Below are positions 35,298 through 46,193 of a stretch of DNA of 64,000 nt, one piece after another. Below the pieces are notes generated by a model. That model worked only from the letters and a program-made list of their open reading frames with translations, had not been told where the DNA came from and searched no databases. The stretch spans positions 62,001 through 126,000 of the forward strand of contig JAMAHW010000058.1 in NCBI GenBank assembly GCA_023627715.1. Reading direction: 5' to 3'. A program made the translations under genes and the position numbers. Source of the stretch: Periconia sp. R9002 (Eukaryota > Ascomycota > Dothideomycetes > Pleosporales > Periconiaceae). Numbering within the stretch: position 1 is the stretch's first letter; each line of letters opens with the position of its first letter.

Positions 35298-37334
35298 ATG
35301 TCTTCCAATCCTTTCGCCGACAATGTCTCTCCCATTCCTTTAGCAGATCCGCCTTCCAATTTTTATGCCGACTCGCAGGACAGATACACCGCATGGAACA
35401 CAACACAAACTACGCTCACCGAGAAAAGATATGGTAATCAGCGGCCCGAGTCCTCTGACTCTGCACTGAGTGGATATGCTTCGACGTTTGGTACCCAGGT
35501 CGATCATTCTGAGTCAATACCCGCAAAAGGCTACTACAATCGGAACTCCGGGAACAGCTGCGATACCAAATACACTACATCATCTGGGTATCAAAAGGAA
35601 AAGGACTACAGTCAAGACTGGCCAGAACTTCCAGAAATCAAAGATCCAGCAAGGCATCTGACAGGGTGGGAGTTGGGTCTGCAAAGATTCTTTTTCTCCT
35701 TCACCATCTTAGCGATTAACATCACTGTCGCGTTGGTGGCCATCTTCTCGCATCCAGGACTCTTTGTACTCGTCTTTATGATCTTCGTCAAATCCAAAGA
35801 TGTCATCTCTGTTTTGATGATCATGGGCAGCAAGATGTATCATTCGGTCAAGAATCGCCTTTATCCTAAGCCCGAAGTAAGCCGCAAGTGGATCCTTTCG
35901 CTCATCCCGACCTACTCTGAGAGCGAAGAGCAAATCATCAAAGCAATCAAAGCCCTCCGACACAACGACGTAGATCCACATATCCAAGTAATGTGTGTCA
36001 TTCTGGATGGCAAGCATCGCGATATCCTATCACACATGACACGCGTGGTGAAAACTTGGACCAGGCCATACATCACCACCAAATCAAAGCAGATAACTCT
36101 ACAGTTGATCGCTGGGTTCATCGACGATGTACCCATCTTTGTGGCTGAGAAGCTCCAAAATGCCGGCAAAAAGGACAGCTTGGTCATGTGCCACGATCTA
36201 TTCAACAGCCCTCGAGAGAACATGCCCGTATACACACAAAACCTCCGGGAAGAAATCTGGGCGGAGGTCCTCCCACAACTGACTGCAGGACATGACTTCA
36301 CTGGTTTTGATATGGTCTTTTGTACCGATGCCGATTCTACCGTCTGCCAGGGTGCTGTAGCCAAACTCGCGAATGCGCTTTCTCGTGAGCCTGACGCGAT
36401 TGCCGCATGCGGTCTGGTACTGGTTGAACTCGAGCCTGGTTACGAATGGTCAATTTGGAATCTGTATCAACAATACCAGGTATGCGGAATCACCTTCTTA
36501 TACGAAATCGTTCGTGCTGACAAAATCTAGTATACCTACGGGCAGTTTGTGCGGCGAATGGCTGAAGGTGCAATAGGCAAGGTCACTTGCCTGCCAGGTT
36601 GTATCACCATGATTGCCGTGCGACCCGAAATGGCTGGTGCTATAACCAAGTATGCCGCGCCAGTCACCGGACTCCCTGTCATTCACCACCAGGTACAATA
36701 CCTCGGCACAGATCGTCGCTTGACATATTCGATGCTCTCTCAGAGCAAGAAGATGCGCACCATATTCGTTCCAGACGCCGTAAGCGAGACAGTCGCGCCA
36801 CAGTCCTTACTGCACTACCTCAGTCAACGACGACGTTGGGGCTCCAACGCTTATTTCAACAACTACTTCTATTGTTTTGGCAACAATATGTGGATCATTA
36901 CACGCATCGCTTCTGCCATGGAACTGTTACGCATGACCATGATCTACTACCGAGTTGTCAACACCATACTCTTCATCAAGGGACTAGTGCAAGTATTCCA
37001 CATTTTCGACATTCTACCTCTTTTGATCATCACTCAACTTCCGCTTCTTTGGTTCATTTTCTCTACAATTTTCTTGGAGCCGGAGCTCAGAAAACGAGGA
37101 CACAAGCTATTCCTCGGTTTTTTCCTCAACAAACTTTTCTCGCCGTTCATCTCAATCACAGTTTTCACCAGGGTTATGAAGAACCTGGGAAGTCAAGGTC
37201 AGTCACACCGAGCACCCGTTCCTAAACAACAAAAATGCTAACCCATGATAGTTTGGGGTGTTTCGGGTGTTACATCAAGTCAAGCTTCCGTCGTAACAGT
37301 TGATCTTGAGGCACAAAAACCCAAAGTAGGATAG
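35298..37334 (+). CDS. Chitin/hyaluronan-synthase-like processive GT2 glycosyltransferase
   Basis: Three exons (35298-36479, 36531-37197, 37252-37334) encode 643 aa. A hydrophilic N-terminus (about 115 aa) precedes two membrane helices, then a cytosolic GT-A catalytic region. Motifs are FCTDADS (Asp344-Asp346), CLPGCITM, the acceptor-binding Asp455 in LGTDRRLTY (chitin synthases usually have EDR here) and QRRRW (493-497). Three or four hydrophobic segments follow and a short hydrophilic tail ends the protein. This order is that of processive chitin/hyaluronan synthases. The size is smaller than classic chitin synthases and no myosin-like domain is present, so it fits the compact chitin-synthase-like or hyaluronan-synthase-like group. 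Expected product is a GlcNAc-containing polymer extruded at the plasma membrane. It is followed directly by a GH18 gene. Confidence 0.88.
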
Positions 37335-37948
37335 TCACTCCTCCACCAAGAGCTTCCCCTTCTTCCTCTCCTTCTCCACCCATTTTGCATCGGGTATTTC
37401 TTTTGTTAACTCTATCCGCTATATCCTACATCACCAACTTCTATGCTTGAGATCATGATTCCTAAACGCTTCTTATTTAGCAGTCAGATCATTTCACACC
37501 GTATTATTTCTTATGTAAATGTTTTGTAAACCAGAGGTTTTTTTTTCTTCATCTATGTATGCCTGTACGTCTCAGGCGTTACATAATAGCGTTCACTTGT
37601 GGAGGCACTTTTATATAGCAACTTCAAATTACTATTTAATAATTAATCTCTTTTTTTCCTCGAAGTTCAGCTCCTTTTCTTCCCTTTCTTTTTTTATAAA
37701 CTATTCCATAAACTAGGTAACTAGATGGATCAACCGGGCGGCCTAGATGCCTATCAATAAGAACGCCTAGTTACTAGTGTAACACTAGTATCAAAGTATG
37801 GCACAGCCCCAATCTTCCTCCTGAACTACAAATAGCAATTCAACTTCTCAACCCCTCACACCTTCACACACTCGCTACGCTCGCTTCGCAACCATCTTCA
37901 GTACCTGGTCAAGATCATCGTCCTTCGAAAAGAACCGATAGCCTCACA
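37335..37948. other. Intergenic between GT2 and GH18 genes
   Basis: About 610 bp on the same transcription side, holding a T-rich 3' region and the CT/CA-rich leader of the chitinase gene just before 37949. No further gene. Confidence 0.5.
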
Positions 37949-39141
37949 ATGAGAGCTTCTATTTCTCTCTCTGTTCTTCTTGCTTTCAGTGCTGGGTTCA
38001 CTGACTGCAGTGGAGAGCGTCTAGCGTTCGACAGCACTGGAGTGTCTCGTCGGGCTGAGACGCTATCTCGGGCGCAACAAGATCAAGATGGCAGCCAGGA
38101 CAACGAAGTCGTGGCTTACTGGGGCCACACACCAGGAAATCGTAATTCTAGCATTCTGGATCTTTGCAAAGAGTCTGAGCTCGATGTCGTGATAGCTGGA
38201 TGGATAGTTGACTTCACCCTTCCTGGCGGCTTCCCGCGATTCGACTTCGGGACAGGGTGCTCGAACATGACGCCTGGCAAGGCGGCAATGAATTCCAGCT
38301 GTGGAGATCGGTCGAAGGAAATGTCCTCATGTCAAGGTCTGGGCAAGAAAGTTTTCATTGGGATCGGAGGGGCATCATCGTCAATTGCGTTCACAAGCCG
38401 TCAAGCTGCCGCGGATGCAGCGGATAAGTTGTGGTCACTTTTCGGTAATACCACATCACCCCAAGTCTATCAGCCGTTTTCAGGCGTATCAGTAGATGGG
38501 TTCGATCTAGGTAAGTCGCCATAGTCGCCCTCATTTCCACCACTCTGACCATGACCATCATCACAGATCATGAGAACGGTTCGCCAGACTACTTCGAGGT
38601 GTTCGCACAATCTCTGCGCCAAGCTTTTGCTCGCAACAAGAGTCAAATCAGCCTTTCCACATGTGTATCCTGCGCTTTCACGGATCCAGTGCCTGAAGCG
38701 TTGTATCAAGAGGTCGATTTCGTGTCAGTAAGATTCTACAACGCCAAATCTTGTAATTGGGGATCTTCCGGGTTCAACGCCAGTCTTAAGAAGTGGTGCA
38801 GCACCATATCTAGCCCAAATGTTTACTTCAAGCTCCGTGTCGCACTTCTTGCTTTCAATTCAGGTGGAAGCGGATATATCCCTCCCGACGGGATGGTGGC
38901 CTTGATGGCAGATGCAGTGGCTACTTCAGGTGCGTGCATTGGGGGTGTTACGTTTTGGGACGGAACCATGGCCATGCAAACCACAACTCAAGGCGGGGAC
39001 ACGTTCTTTGATGTTGTTAAAGACGTTAAGCTCGGCCATATACCGGTCACTGGGAACGCACGGTCAGTAATTGCACCTCTCAATTATCTCCACAAGGTTG
39101 TACAGCTATCTATGATAGCTATTATTATAGATCTCTTTTAG
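37949..39141 (+). CDS. Secreted GH18 chitinase
   Basis: Two exons, 37949-38510 and 38567-39141, give 378 aa. A signal peptide (MRASISLSVLLAFSAGFTDC) is followed by a spacer and a TIM-barrel with start EVVAYWGHTPGN. The intron splits the catalytic motif exactly: joined, it reads DGFDLDHE (residues about 183-190) with Glu190 the proton donor. Later barrel elements include VDFVSVRFYNA and GGVTFWDG. This is the class III (plant-type) GH18 pattern of fungi and should hydrolyse chitin or a chitin-like polymer outside the cell. No chitin-binding module is visible. It sits 615 bp after the chitin-synthase-like gene on the same strand, suggesting a trimming or processing role for that polymer. Confidence 0.88.
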
Positions 39142-39885
39142 TAGAATAATCTATAGAGTATTGACCTACTCAGGCATTGCGACACGGAACAAATCGTCGG
39201 CTCTCTTCAGCAAAATGAAAATATTATCCCTCATGCTCGAATTGCTAGTTTTCCTGTATAATGCTGAGTAGGAAATGTTCGACTTCGCAATATGTTGCAG
39301 CGGAATGTCATGGACACTCATGCAACGTTGCTTCCCTTCTCACATCTGCATTCACTTTCATCATCACCTTCTTCTGCGCATATAGTATGGAGTTCCTCCT
39401 CTCTCACTGTCATCTTCATTCACCTCTAGATAGGATCCTGTAGAGTAGAAAATAGATTTGATTATGATGTAGCCTCGTTTTATCGTGAGTATCAACACCA
39501 ACTCGCCTGCCTGCCTGCCTGCTCAACATGATGACCACCAAGCATGTCACGTTGATTGATTGTAATCACGTAGCTTTTAATAGAATGTAGTCGCCGCTCG
39601 TGTCGCTCGTGGTGCTCTTGAGTCAACGTATGTTTAAACCTGAGAAGTAAAGAATACCTAGTAAGTACTGGTATGTAACTGGTAGGCGAAGCAATGATGA
39701 TTTTAAGAAAATCATCATATTTATTTGGATGCGTGGATTAATGGACGAATGAATGGACGAATGAATGGACGAATGAATGGACGAATGAATGAACGGTGAT
39801 TTATATATATAATGCAATGAATTCCAACTCATGAAATTCACCTTTTCTACTTTACAGACATCCATCTATAATACTCTCAATCTCG
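39142..39885. other. Intergenic with simple repeats
   Basis: 3' flank of the chitinase gene, a (CTGC)n run near 39510 and the 12-bp minisatellite at 39741-39788. No gene recognised. Confidence 0.5.
39741..39788. repeat. 12-bp minisatellite, four perfect copies
   Basis: The unit ATGGACGAATGA is repeated four times without change, then decays. Confidence 0.9.
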
Positions 39886-40473
39886 CTAAATGTCTTTCTT
39901 AATATATGACTTTCTATGTTTGTGAAGCCTGAGTACGTGAGGGGATTGCGGAATGAGTTCCAAGCCAATGCTCTCAAGGGCTTCATGTGCCTTGGGCGAG
40001 TAAACCATTCCCAAAACTACAAACGTGTAATTTTTGTACTCTGGCTTGACCTTGTTCACCATATCCAGGTCCTCCTGCACTAGTCCTGGTATCGCATCTG
40101 TGTTTACGCCATTTTCGCACCTGAGCTTGATAATCATGCCCTGGAAATCATCCGTTTGAGGAAGAAGTAGAGTCTCCTGATCGACCTTCTCTGGGTATTC
40201 TAATTCGTTGAAGACGTGCGATTGTTCACGAACTTGCGTATCAAGATCAATCTTGAATTCTTCCCTGAAAGCGTCTATTTCGAGTTCAAGCTGCAACCAG
40301 CCTTCCCAGGTCCCTGAACTGCTGAAGAACGTGGAAAACCTCTGGCGTGAACGTTCTAACTGTATCCATCTAACAATGGCGGGTTCGATTGGGTAATCAG
40401 GCAGCGGGGAAGTCATGCCTTCAATCGCGCCGTGACAATCCAAAAGCGATGTAGATTCACTGGAAGCTGCCAT
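39886..40473 (-). CDS. Hypothetical protein, 195 aa
   Basis: An open frame from ATG at 40471-40473 (ACAATGGCA, good fungal context) to 39886. No family recognised. The sequence is acidic with several aromatic residues (WIQLERSRQRFSTFF, TWEGWLQLELEIDAF). No signal peptide or membrane segment is visible, so a cytosolic or nuclear protein is likely. The end (LRLHKHRKSYIKKDI) is basic. It has no obvious link to the neighbouring chitinase. Confidence 0.5.
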   Translation of the reverse strand: MAASSESTSLLDCHGAIEGMTSPLPDYPIEPAIVRWIQLERSRQRFSTFFSSSGTWEGWLQLELEIDAFREEFKIDLDTQVREQSHVFNELEYPEKVDQETLLLPQTDDFQGMIIKLRCENGVNTDAIPGLVQEDLDMVNKVKPEYKNYTFVVLGMVYSPKAHEALESIGLELIPQSPHVLRLHKHRKSYIKKDI

Positions 40474-40812
40474 TGTACATGTCGAGGCGATATGGGCGCT
40501 TAGGTATTGTCTGCGCGACAAGGTGAGGACGGAATTGACTTTGAAGCAGGCACTTGGGACTGGAGGAAATCACTGTTTGGACCAGGGGTGTGGTTTTTGA
40601 GAGGGAAAAAGGGTGGTGGTGGTAGTGGTGATGGTTAGCCGCCTGGGCGTGAACGTTTTCTCAGCGGCCTTGGGGTAGGCAGCCTTTTGTGGCGCAGTCG
40701 TGGCTTAGATAAGCGAGCGGGCGGCGGGGACATTCATTTTGTCGTCGCAACACGTCTTCGCCTCGTACACTTCGTAGTCCTAATCCTTCCCTTCCACTCT
40801 CCATTTTCGATC

Positions 40813-41905
40813 ATGCAGAACGAAAAGCTTTGCGATCCATGTTTGAGATTGCTTCGCGGAGAACGCGATGCAGCCGTTCCCCTTTCCTGATGTTCCCCAC
40901 GCTGACGCGCAATCGCTTCGGCAAGCGCTACAAATCCCATGCTACATATGCATTGATGTTTGTATGGAAACCCTTCGAATCTTTTCCAGGCATGGGCGAA
41001 TTGCTTGACGACGGGAAAAGGATTTGATGGCAACGACGGTATTGCTGATGAGTTGTGCCCATCAATGCATCCCGAGAGCGTCGATCCTGTAAATTTCATC
41101 GCATGGTATGGCGCAAACTATGCTTAAAGAGTTTGCGTTAGTTAACACACATTGTTTGTGTTTGTGATAATGCAGTTATGGCCATTTTCGAATTTCCCGG
41201 TAACTCTTCACCTACACAGGTTTTTCGTCTACGTTGGACTTTTGGTGCGCAAGTACACGGAATGCACCAATGACCCCACTGCTTGTGAATTGATAGCTGC
41301 GCTGACTTTCTCGTACCCGTCTAGGTTGCTTTACGTTGGCACTATGGGTGCTACCACGGTCTCGCTTCTACATATGTGCCAAGAAGCTGTCATGGGGCCC
41401 TACTCTTGCCTCTCGCCTTATGAGTGACTTTGTATACTCGCTATCTGGCCTTGGTTAGAATAAGTTGGGGCTGAACTTTGTTACATGCTGGGGAAAATCG
41501 CAGCCTCTCACTCTCACTCAAGAAACCCAGGCAAGCCTAAAGCGAGGTTGCTGTATTCAAATCTATAAGATTTCACCCACACCTCTAGTTCCCCCTCATA
41601 CCTCAGATGCATATACCAGGATGACGTACAGGACTGGGCCATCGAGGCTTCGCGGCTGCAAGTAATCTATAGCAATGCGGCCTACAATTGTTGGTGCAGC
41701 TTCTGGCAGCTATCAAGGATTGTTTTTCGAGCGCCATCCGTGGCTTGTACGACCTCGTCGCCTCACTGCCACCTGGGGCTCAGGCGTAGGCGTCTGTCCT
41801 GAATCTGATCTGGAGTTACTTCCTCCAAGCGAATCCTGGCGTAAGCGTTGCGGGAATCGCCACTCTGATACCATCAAAAGCGTCTACTTCCGAATAACTC
41901 GATGA
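40813..41905 (+). pseudogene. HET-domain (heterokaryon incompatibility) protein relic
   Basis: Pieces of a HET protein occur in order but in changing frames. MQNEKLCDPCLRLL marks the N-terminus (ATG 40813), then HADAQSLRQALQIPCYICIDVC. Around 41270 come TECTNDPTACELI and YPSRLLYVG, then TCWGKSQPLTLTQETQASLK (HET block, first His of SHCWG lost). Next is YQDDVQDWAIEASRLQVIYSNAA, then GAASGSYQGLFFERHP in a third frame. The HET block that normally reads YLWIDSLCI is largely missing. HET proteins trigger cell death after fusion of unlike strains. This one has several stops and frameshifts and cannot work. The 3' end could not be placed. Confidence 0.75.
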
Positions 41906-43231
41906 TCTATATCGTGGCTGGATTGCATAAAGGTAGGAGTACTCCTGAACCAGTGTCACCAAAGACGGGTATAAATCGGTTGCCATATAGAGCGTCGCAC
42001 ACGAGGTAAGCAAGGTTCTCAACGATCGACTCATCGCCAGTATGTAGCAAACTCGAATACTCGACGTTGACCTGGTGTTTCAAGATTCTAGTGGATCTTC
42101 GACAAAGACAGAGCCCCGACCCAATCAGTGGTGTATTTACCCTGACGTTCGAAAATATATGCTGAATCTTGGTTGCACGAATGCCGATGTCGAGATCGCA
42201 GCTAGCAAGAAATCGGGTGCAAGAGTGTCAGCGAAGAAAGGGCGTGAACATATAGAAGGCGAGTGTCGCGCTGGTCCTGCGTTGCAAATATTGCGACGAA
42301 GTTGAGAGATAGCCAATCCGTTGAAGTGAAATATCGTTCTCTGTAGACCCTGGCACAACGCTATTGGTATATGCCTAGGAAATTGAAGGAGGTTGGTAAC
42401 AGCATGACGATTGCTTGCCTCCAGGGCCTCCACTTCGTTCTAGCCGACGTCATTCCTAACAGCATCCGTAAGATGACGTCAAAGCGTAAGCTTTACGATC
42501 CGGCCTCCGATTGTTTCTTCCCACGGTTTCACTCAGCCTTTTGCGTCGGACAATGTTTTGATATCATTGAGGTTCTTGTAAAACTTTTGTACTGGAGTCT
42601 CGAACATAATGGAACAGCTTTTTGATATGGTTGAAGGACATAAGTAGTTTTTGATCACATATGGTAGATTTTGAGCCAACTTCTAATTTCACCTAGCCTT
42701 TGTGAAGTCTCAAGTGCTGAGATGAACATGTCACGTGTCGGGGCAATCTGCAGGTGAGGTGTAGAGAGACTGCCTCTTTAGGATTAGCGTCGACAACACA
42801 TATCAGGCAGTATCGACACATTCAGCTCGAATCAGATAGGCAGCAGATTCTTTTCGTCAATAAATGATAGTCTAGGATATTACATGTCAGCATGAACTAT
42901 ACGTTTCAGTAGACTAGTTCCTGGAAGGTGGAAAGTAGGCCAAGCGGCAGACGCATTGTTCTTTCGGTCATGGCTTACTTCTCTTTCGGCTTATTTCATC
43001 TCATTGGGAGCTACGATGCTCTCTCTACTATACTTAGCCCTGACCTACTTATTTCTATGTTGCTTTTGGTGTTGGACCTGTGCCAATGTCCGATCAAAAG
43101 AGTGCTAGCACAGACCAAGTATCAATGTACCTCTGAAGTGCTGTATAAAGTATCAGATATTCGACCTGGATTACTTGGAACATGAACATCAGCTACAGTT
43201 TCTTTTCTTTTCATTGATTCTAGAACACAAC
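41906..43231. other. Intergenic, possible 3' remains of the HET relic
   Basis: Short open frames only. The HET gene may once have extended into the first few hundred bases, but I see no convincing homology. The leader of the peptidase gene is just before 43232. Confidence 0.4.
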
Positions 43232-45058
43232 ATGAAATATTTTCTTTTTCTTTCGTCCGTTTTTTCCTCCCTTGCGGCAGCAGCTGCGCTCCCAGGGACC
43301 GTGCAGTGGGGGCCATGTCCTAATGCGACTCTCTACAATGCAAGCACCATGGCGATAGAATGCGGCAGTCTTGAGGTTCCTTTAGACTGGACCAGTCCCA
43401 ACTCAAGCAAGATGCTCAACCTTTCTATGGTGAAGCTCCCGGCCTTGAAACAACCAGCAAAAGGAACTATTCAGCTCAACTTTGGTGGCCCGGGGCAGCC
43501 TGCTGTTTCAACGCTCTTGAAAACTGGAAGCATTTATCAGGGGTTGTCCGGGGGTGTTTACGATCTTGTCACTTTTGACCCACGGTAAGCATACGTAATC
43601 TGTCCTCTCGTCCGATGTCTGTGAGGCTTTCTACATATGCTCATGTTCCTCTTTAGCGGTGTTGCACGGAATTTCTTGATAGACTGCGATTTGGACGACT
43701 ACTACTATGCGCAGTGGGCACTTGGACTGCGCGACCGTAGTGTCTCCGAGCGAGACTCTAGGTTGGGGTGGGCTAACTCTAAATCTGTGAACGGTATTTG
43801 CAAGTACAAAGGCAACGGTAATGAAACAGCAGAGTATATTGGAACTGCATTCGTGGCTAGGGACATGGCAAGAGTGGCAGAGGTTCTTGACAAAGACGGC
43901 TTGGTACGATATTGGGGTAAGTACTGATCCCCTTCATCTTTGATTTCATCATGTATTGATCTGGCGACTAGGATTCTCCTACGGGACAACGCTCGGCGCA
44001 ACTATTGCTGCCATGTTTCCCAATAGAATTGACCGGATGGTCATCGATGGCGTACAGAATGCGAAACAGTACTATTATGAATTCACGTATGCTTCATACT
44101 CTCTACCTTGTCCTCCCATCCCGAGTGTTATCATTCTGACACATTCCATATCAGTGACTCAGAACTCTGGACCCTCCTCGACAAAACCGTACAATTTTTC
44201 TTTGAGTCATGTGTCGCCGGTGGCCCCAAGCTCTGCGCTCTCGCTGCTGCCGCCCCAAACAAAACCGACAAAGAGTTTACTCGCGACTTTCTCAACCTAG
44301 TCCAACAATTCACCGATTCTCCCATCGGAATTCCAGAATCGCAAGCTGTACTCGACGGCGGGATGCTCAAAGCCTTGATATTTGACGTCACCTACGAAGC
44401 CCAGAAATGGGGAGAATTCGCTAGTAAACTCGCGCCGTTCATGTACGGCACACTCGAGGAACGCAAGGCTATACTGCCATTTTTGGTCGTGGGCGCCCTG
44501 CCTGTTAGGAAACAGGGGGCAAACACAGCAATCCACTGCAGCGACCGCATCCCTCGGACCGACAAATACGAAGAGATTGCCCCGGCCTTGCGCGAACTAT
44601 ACAAAGGATCCATCCAAGGCGGGCTTAACTCCAATCAGCAGACCCAGTGCGCGCAGTGGCCGTGGAAAGCAAAGGAGATCTACAAGGGTGACTTCAAAGC
44701 CAAAACGAAGCATCCGTTGCTCGTCCTGAGCAACTCGCTTGATGGGCAGACACCTCTCATATCCGCAAGAAACATGTCTTCTGGATTCGAAGGTAGTGTG
44801 ATATTGGAAAACGACGGTGTCGGCCACTGCACTACCAGCTATCCCAACTCGTGCATTGCTAAGCACTTGATCAACTACTGGACAGAGGGAAAATTGCCAC
44901 CCAAAGATACAATTTGCAACGCAGAATTTCAGCCTTATAAACCGGGCAAGTGGGGCGAAGTTCTAGCTCTTGTAGCTAACGGTACAGAGATTAAGAAGGA
45001 CACGACCATTTCAGCCAGGAAGTGGCTTAAGAGTGCTTCAAAAGAGGATGATTGTTAA
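43232..45058 (+). CDS. Secreted TAP-like alpha/beta-hydrolase peptidase (S33 type)
   Basis: Four exons (43232-43584, 43657-43916, 43972-44086, 44155-45058) give 543 aa. A signal peptide (MKYFLFLSSVFSSLAAAAA) is followed by CGSLEVPLDW and an oxyanion-type FGGPG. The nucleophile elbow is GFSYG (Ser207), the acid Asp439 in NSLDGQTP and the base His467 in GVGHCT, so a full triad. The C-terminal region matches the TAP-like domain of tripeptidyl aminopeptidase-type hydrolases. Several N-glycosylation sites and cysteines fit secretion. It probably frees peptides from protein ends for uptake; the methionine-permease-like gene lies about 1.1 kb downstream. The exact peptide specificity is not deducible. 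Confidence 0.88.
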
Positions 45059-46193
45059 GTTCAGTAGAACTTCGTAGAAGTCAATAGCTGTTACAAGTTG
45101 CGGTTGTTTATCTCCGTTGATTAATTCGAGTGACGGCCGGGTGAGGAGGATGAGAACAGTGAATTTTCCTTTCTATGTAGACTTGGTACATTTTATTCAT
45201 TTCGTCTGTCGATAGACTGACAAGATCAATTCTCGTTCCTTCGAAAACTTGCAATGATCAGTAGTAGATAAGTGGCTGGTTATAGTATGGTTGCATTCGA
45301 GTGTTGGAGATGCAAAAACAATTGGCTATCTTACTTCAAAGGCGGTAGAAGGAGAACAATGGGGAACGTACATGGAAGTACCAATACCCCATACGTTTAG
45401 TCAAAGATTCGCGGGAACCGCTGGACGCCGGCGCATGTTCTGCACGTGGAGCCAAGCCACTTATCCGAGCTAGTGAATTCAGGGTCATGAACTAGTCGAC
45501 CTTTGCAGCCCAGTGTACGAGATTAACATTAGTCGAAAGCGCCAACAGCAAAGGTGTAACTCAGAAAGCTGACCTGATGAAAATTTCAGCCCTGTATCGG
45601 CTGCTGCCGAGTTGACGGACATGTGGTAGCCGGATGAAACCGCGTCTGCCCACCAGGCAGATAGTGATTGAGGCATTTCCAGAACATATGTAGGTAGCAA
45701 AAGAAAAAATTGTGACATGTAACGTCTGTGACGCGCGAAACTAGTGTTTGCGTTTTTCTCACCCCAAATCGCGTTTTTGCTTGGACAAATACGACCATGC
45801 CCCAAACAGCTTGACCTGCACCGGAAAGGGAAATCAGCTTGAAAATTCATCAATCACGACATTCCATTCACGGTCCTCAGATTGCTCAAAACGCCCTACC
45901 CATACAAAGTGTTGGGTAAGAGATTCTCTTTATAGTACTGCATCCCTCTGCTCGCGCTGACTGCGAGCACGCAATTCGGCCTTGTCCGAAGAATGCAACA
46001 CAAAATGCCATGCGCCCATCGTGGTGCCACATGGCGCACTCTCCAAGACTTGAAATGGCGCATGTGAAGCAGGTTCTGACGCCTGCAATAATGAGCCGTT
46101 GGTATAAGACGTTGAACATCTCTCGAAATCTTCTAATCACCGTCGCCCGCCAAATACACACATTGCAGTGAGGTCAGCTTCCTCCTCGCTAGA
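45059..46193. other. Intergenic
   Basis: About 1.1 kb between the peptidase and the permease on the same strand. Open frames here have no family resemblance. Confidence 0.5.

Noticed and set aside
45485..45853. 122-codon minus-strand frame between peptidase and permease
   Set aside because: No family resemblance, no supporting start or splice features.
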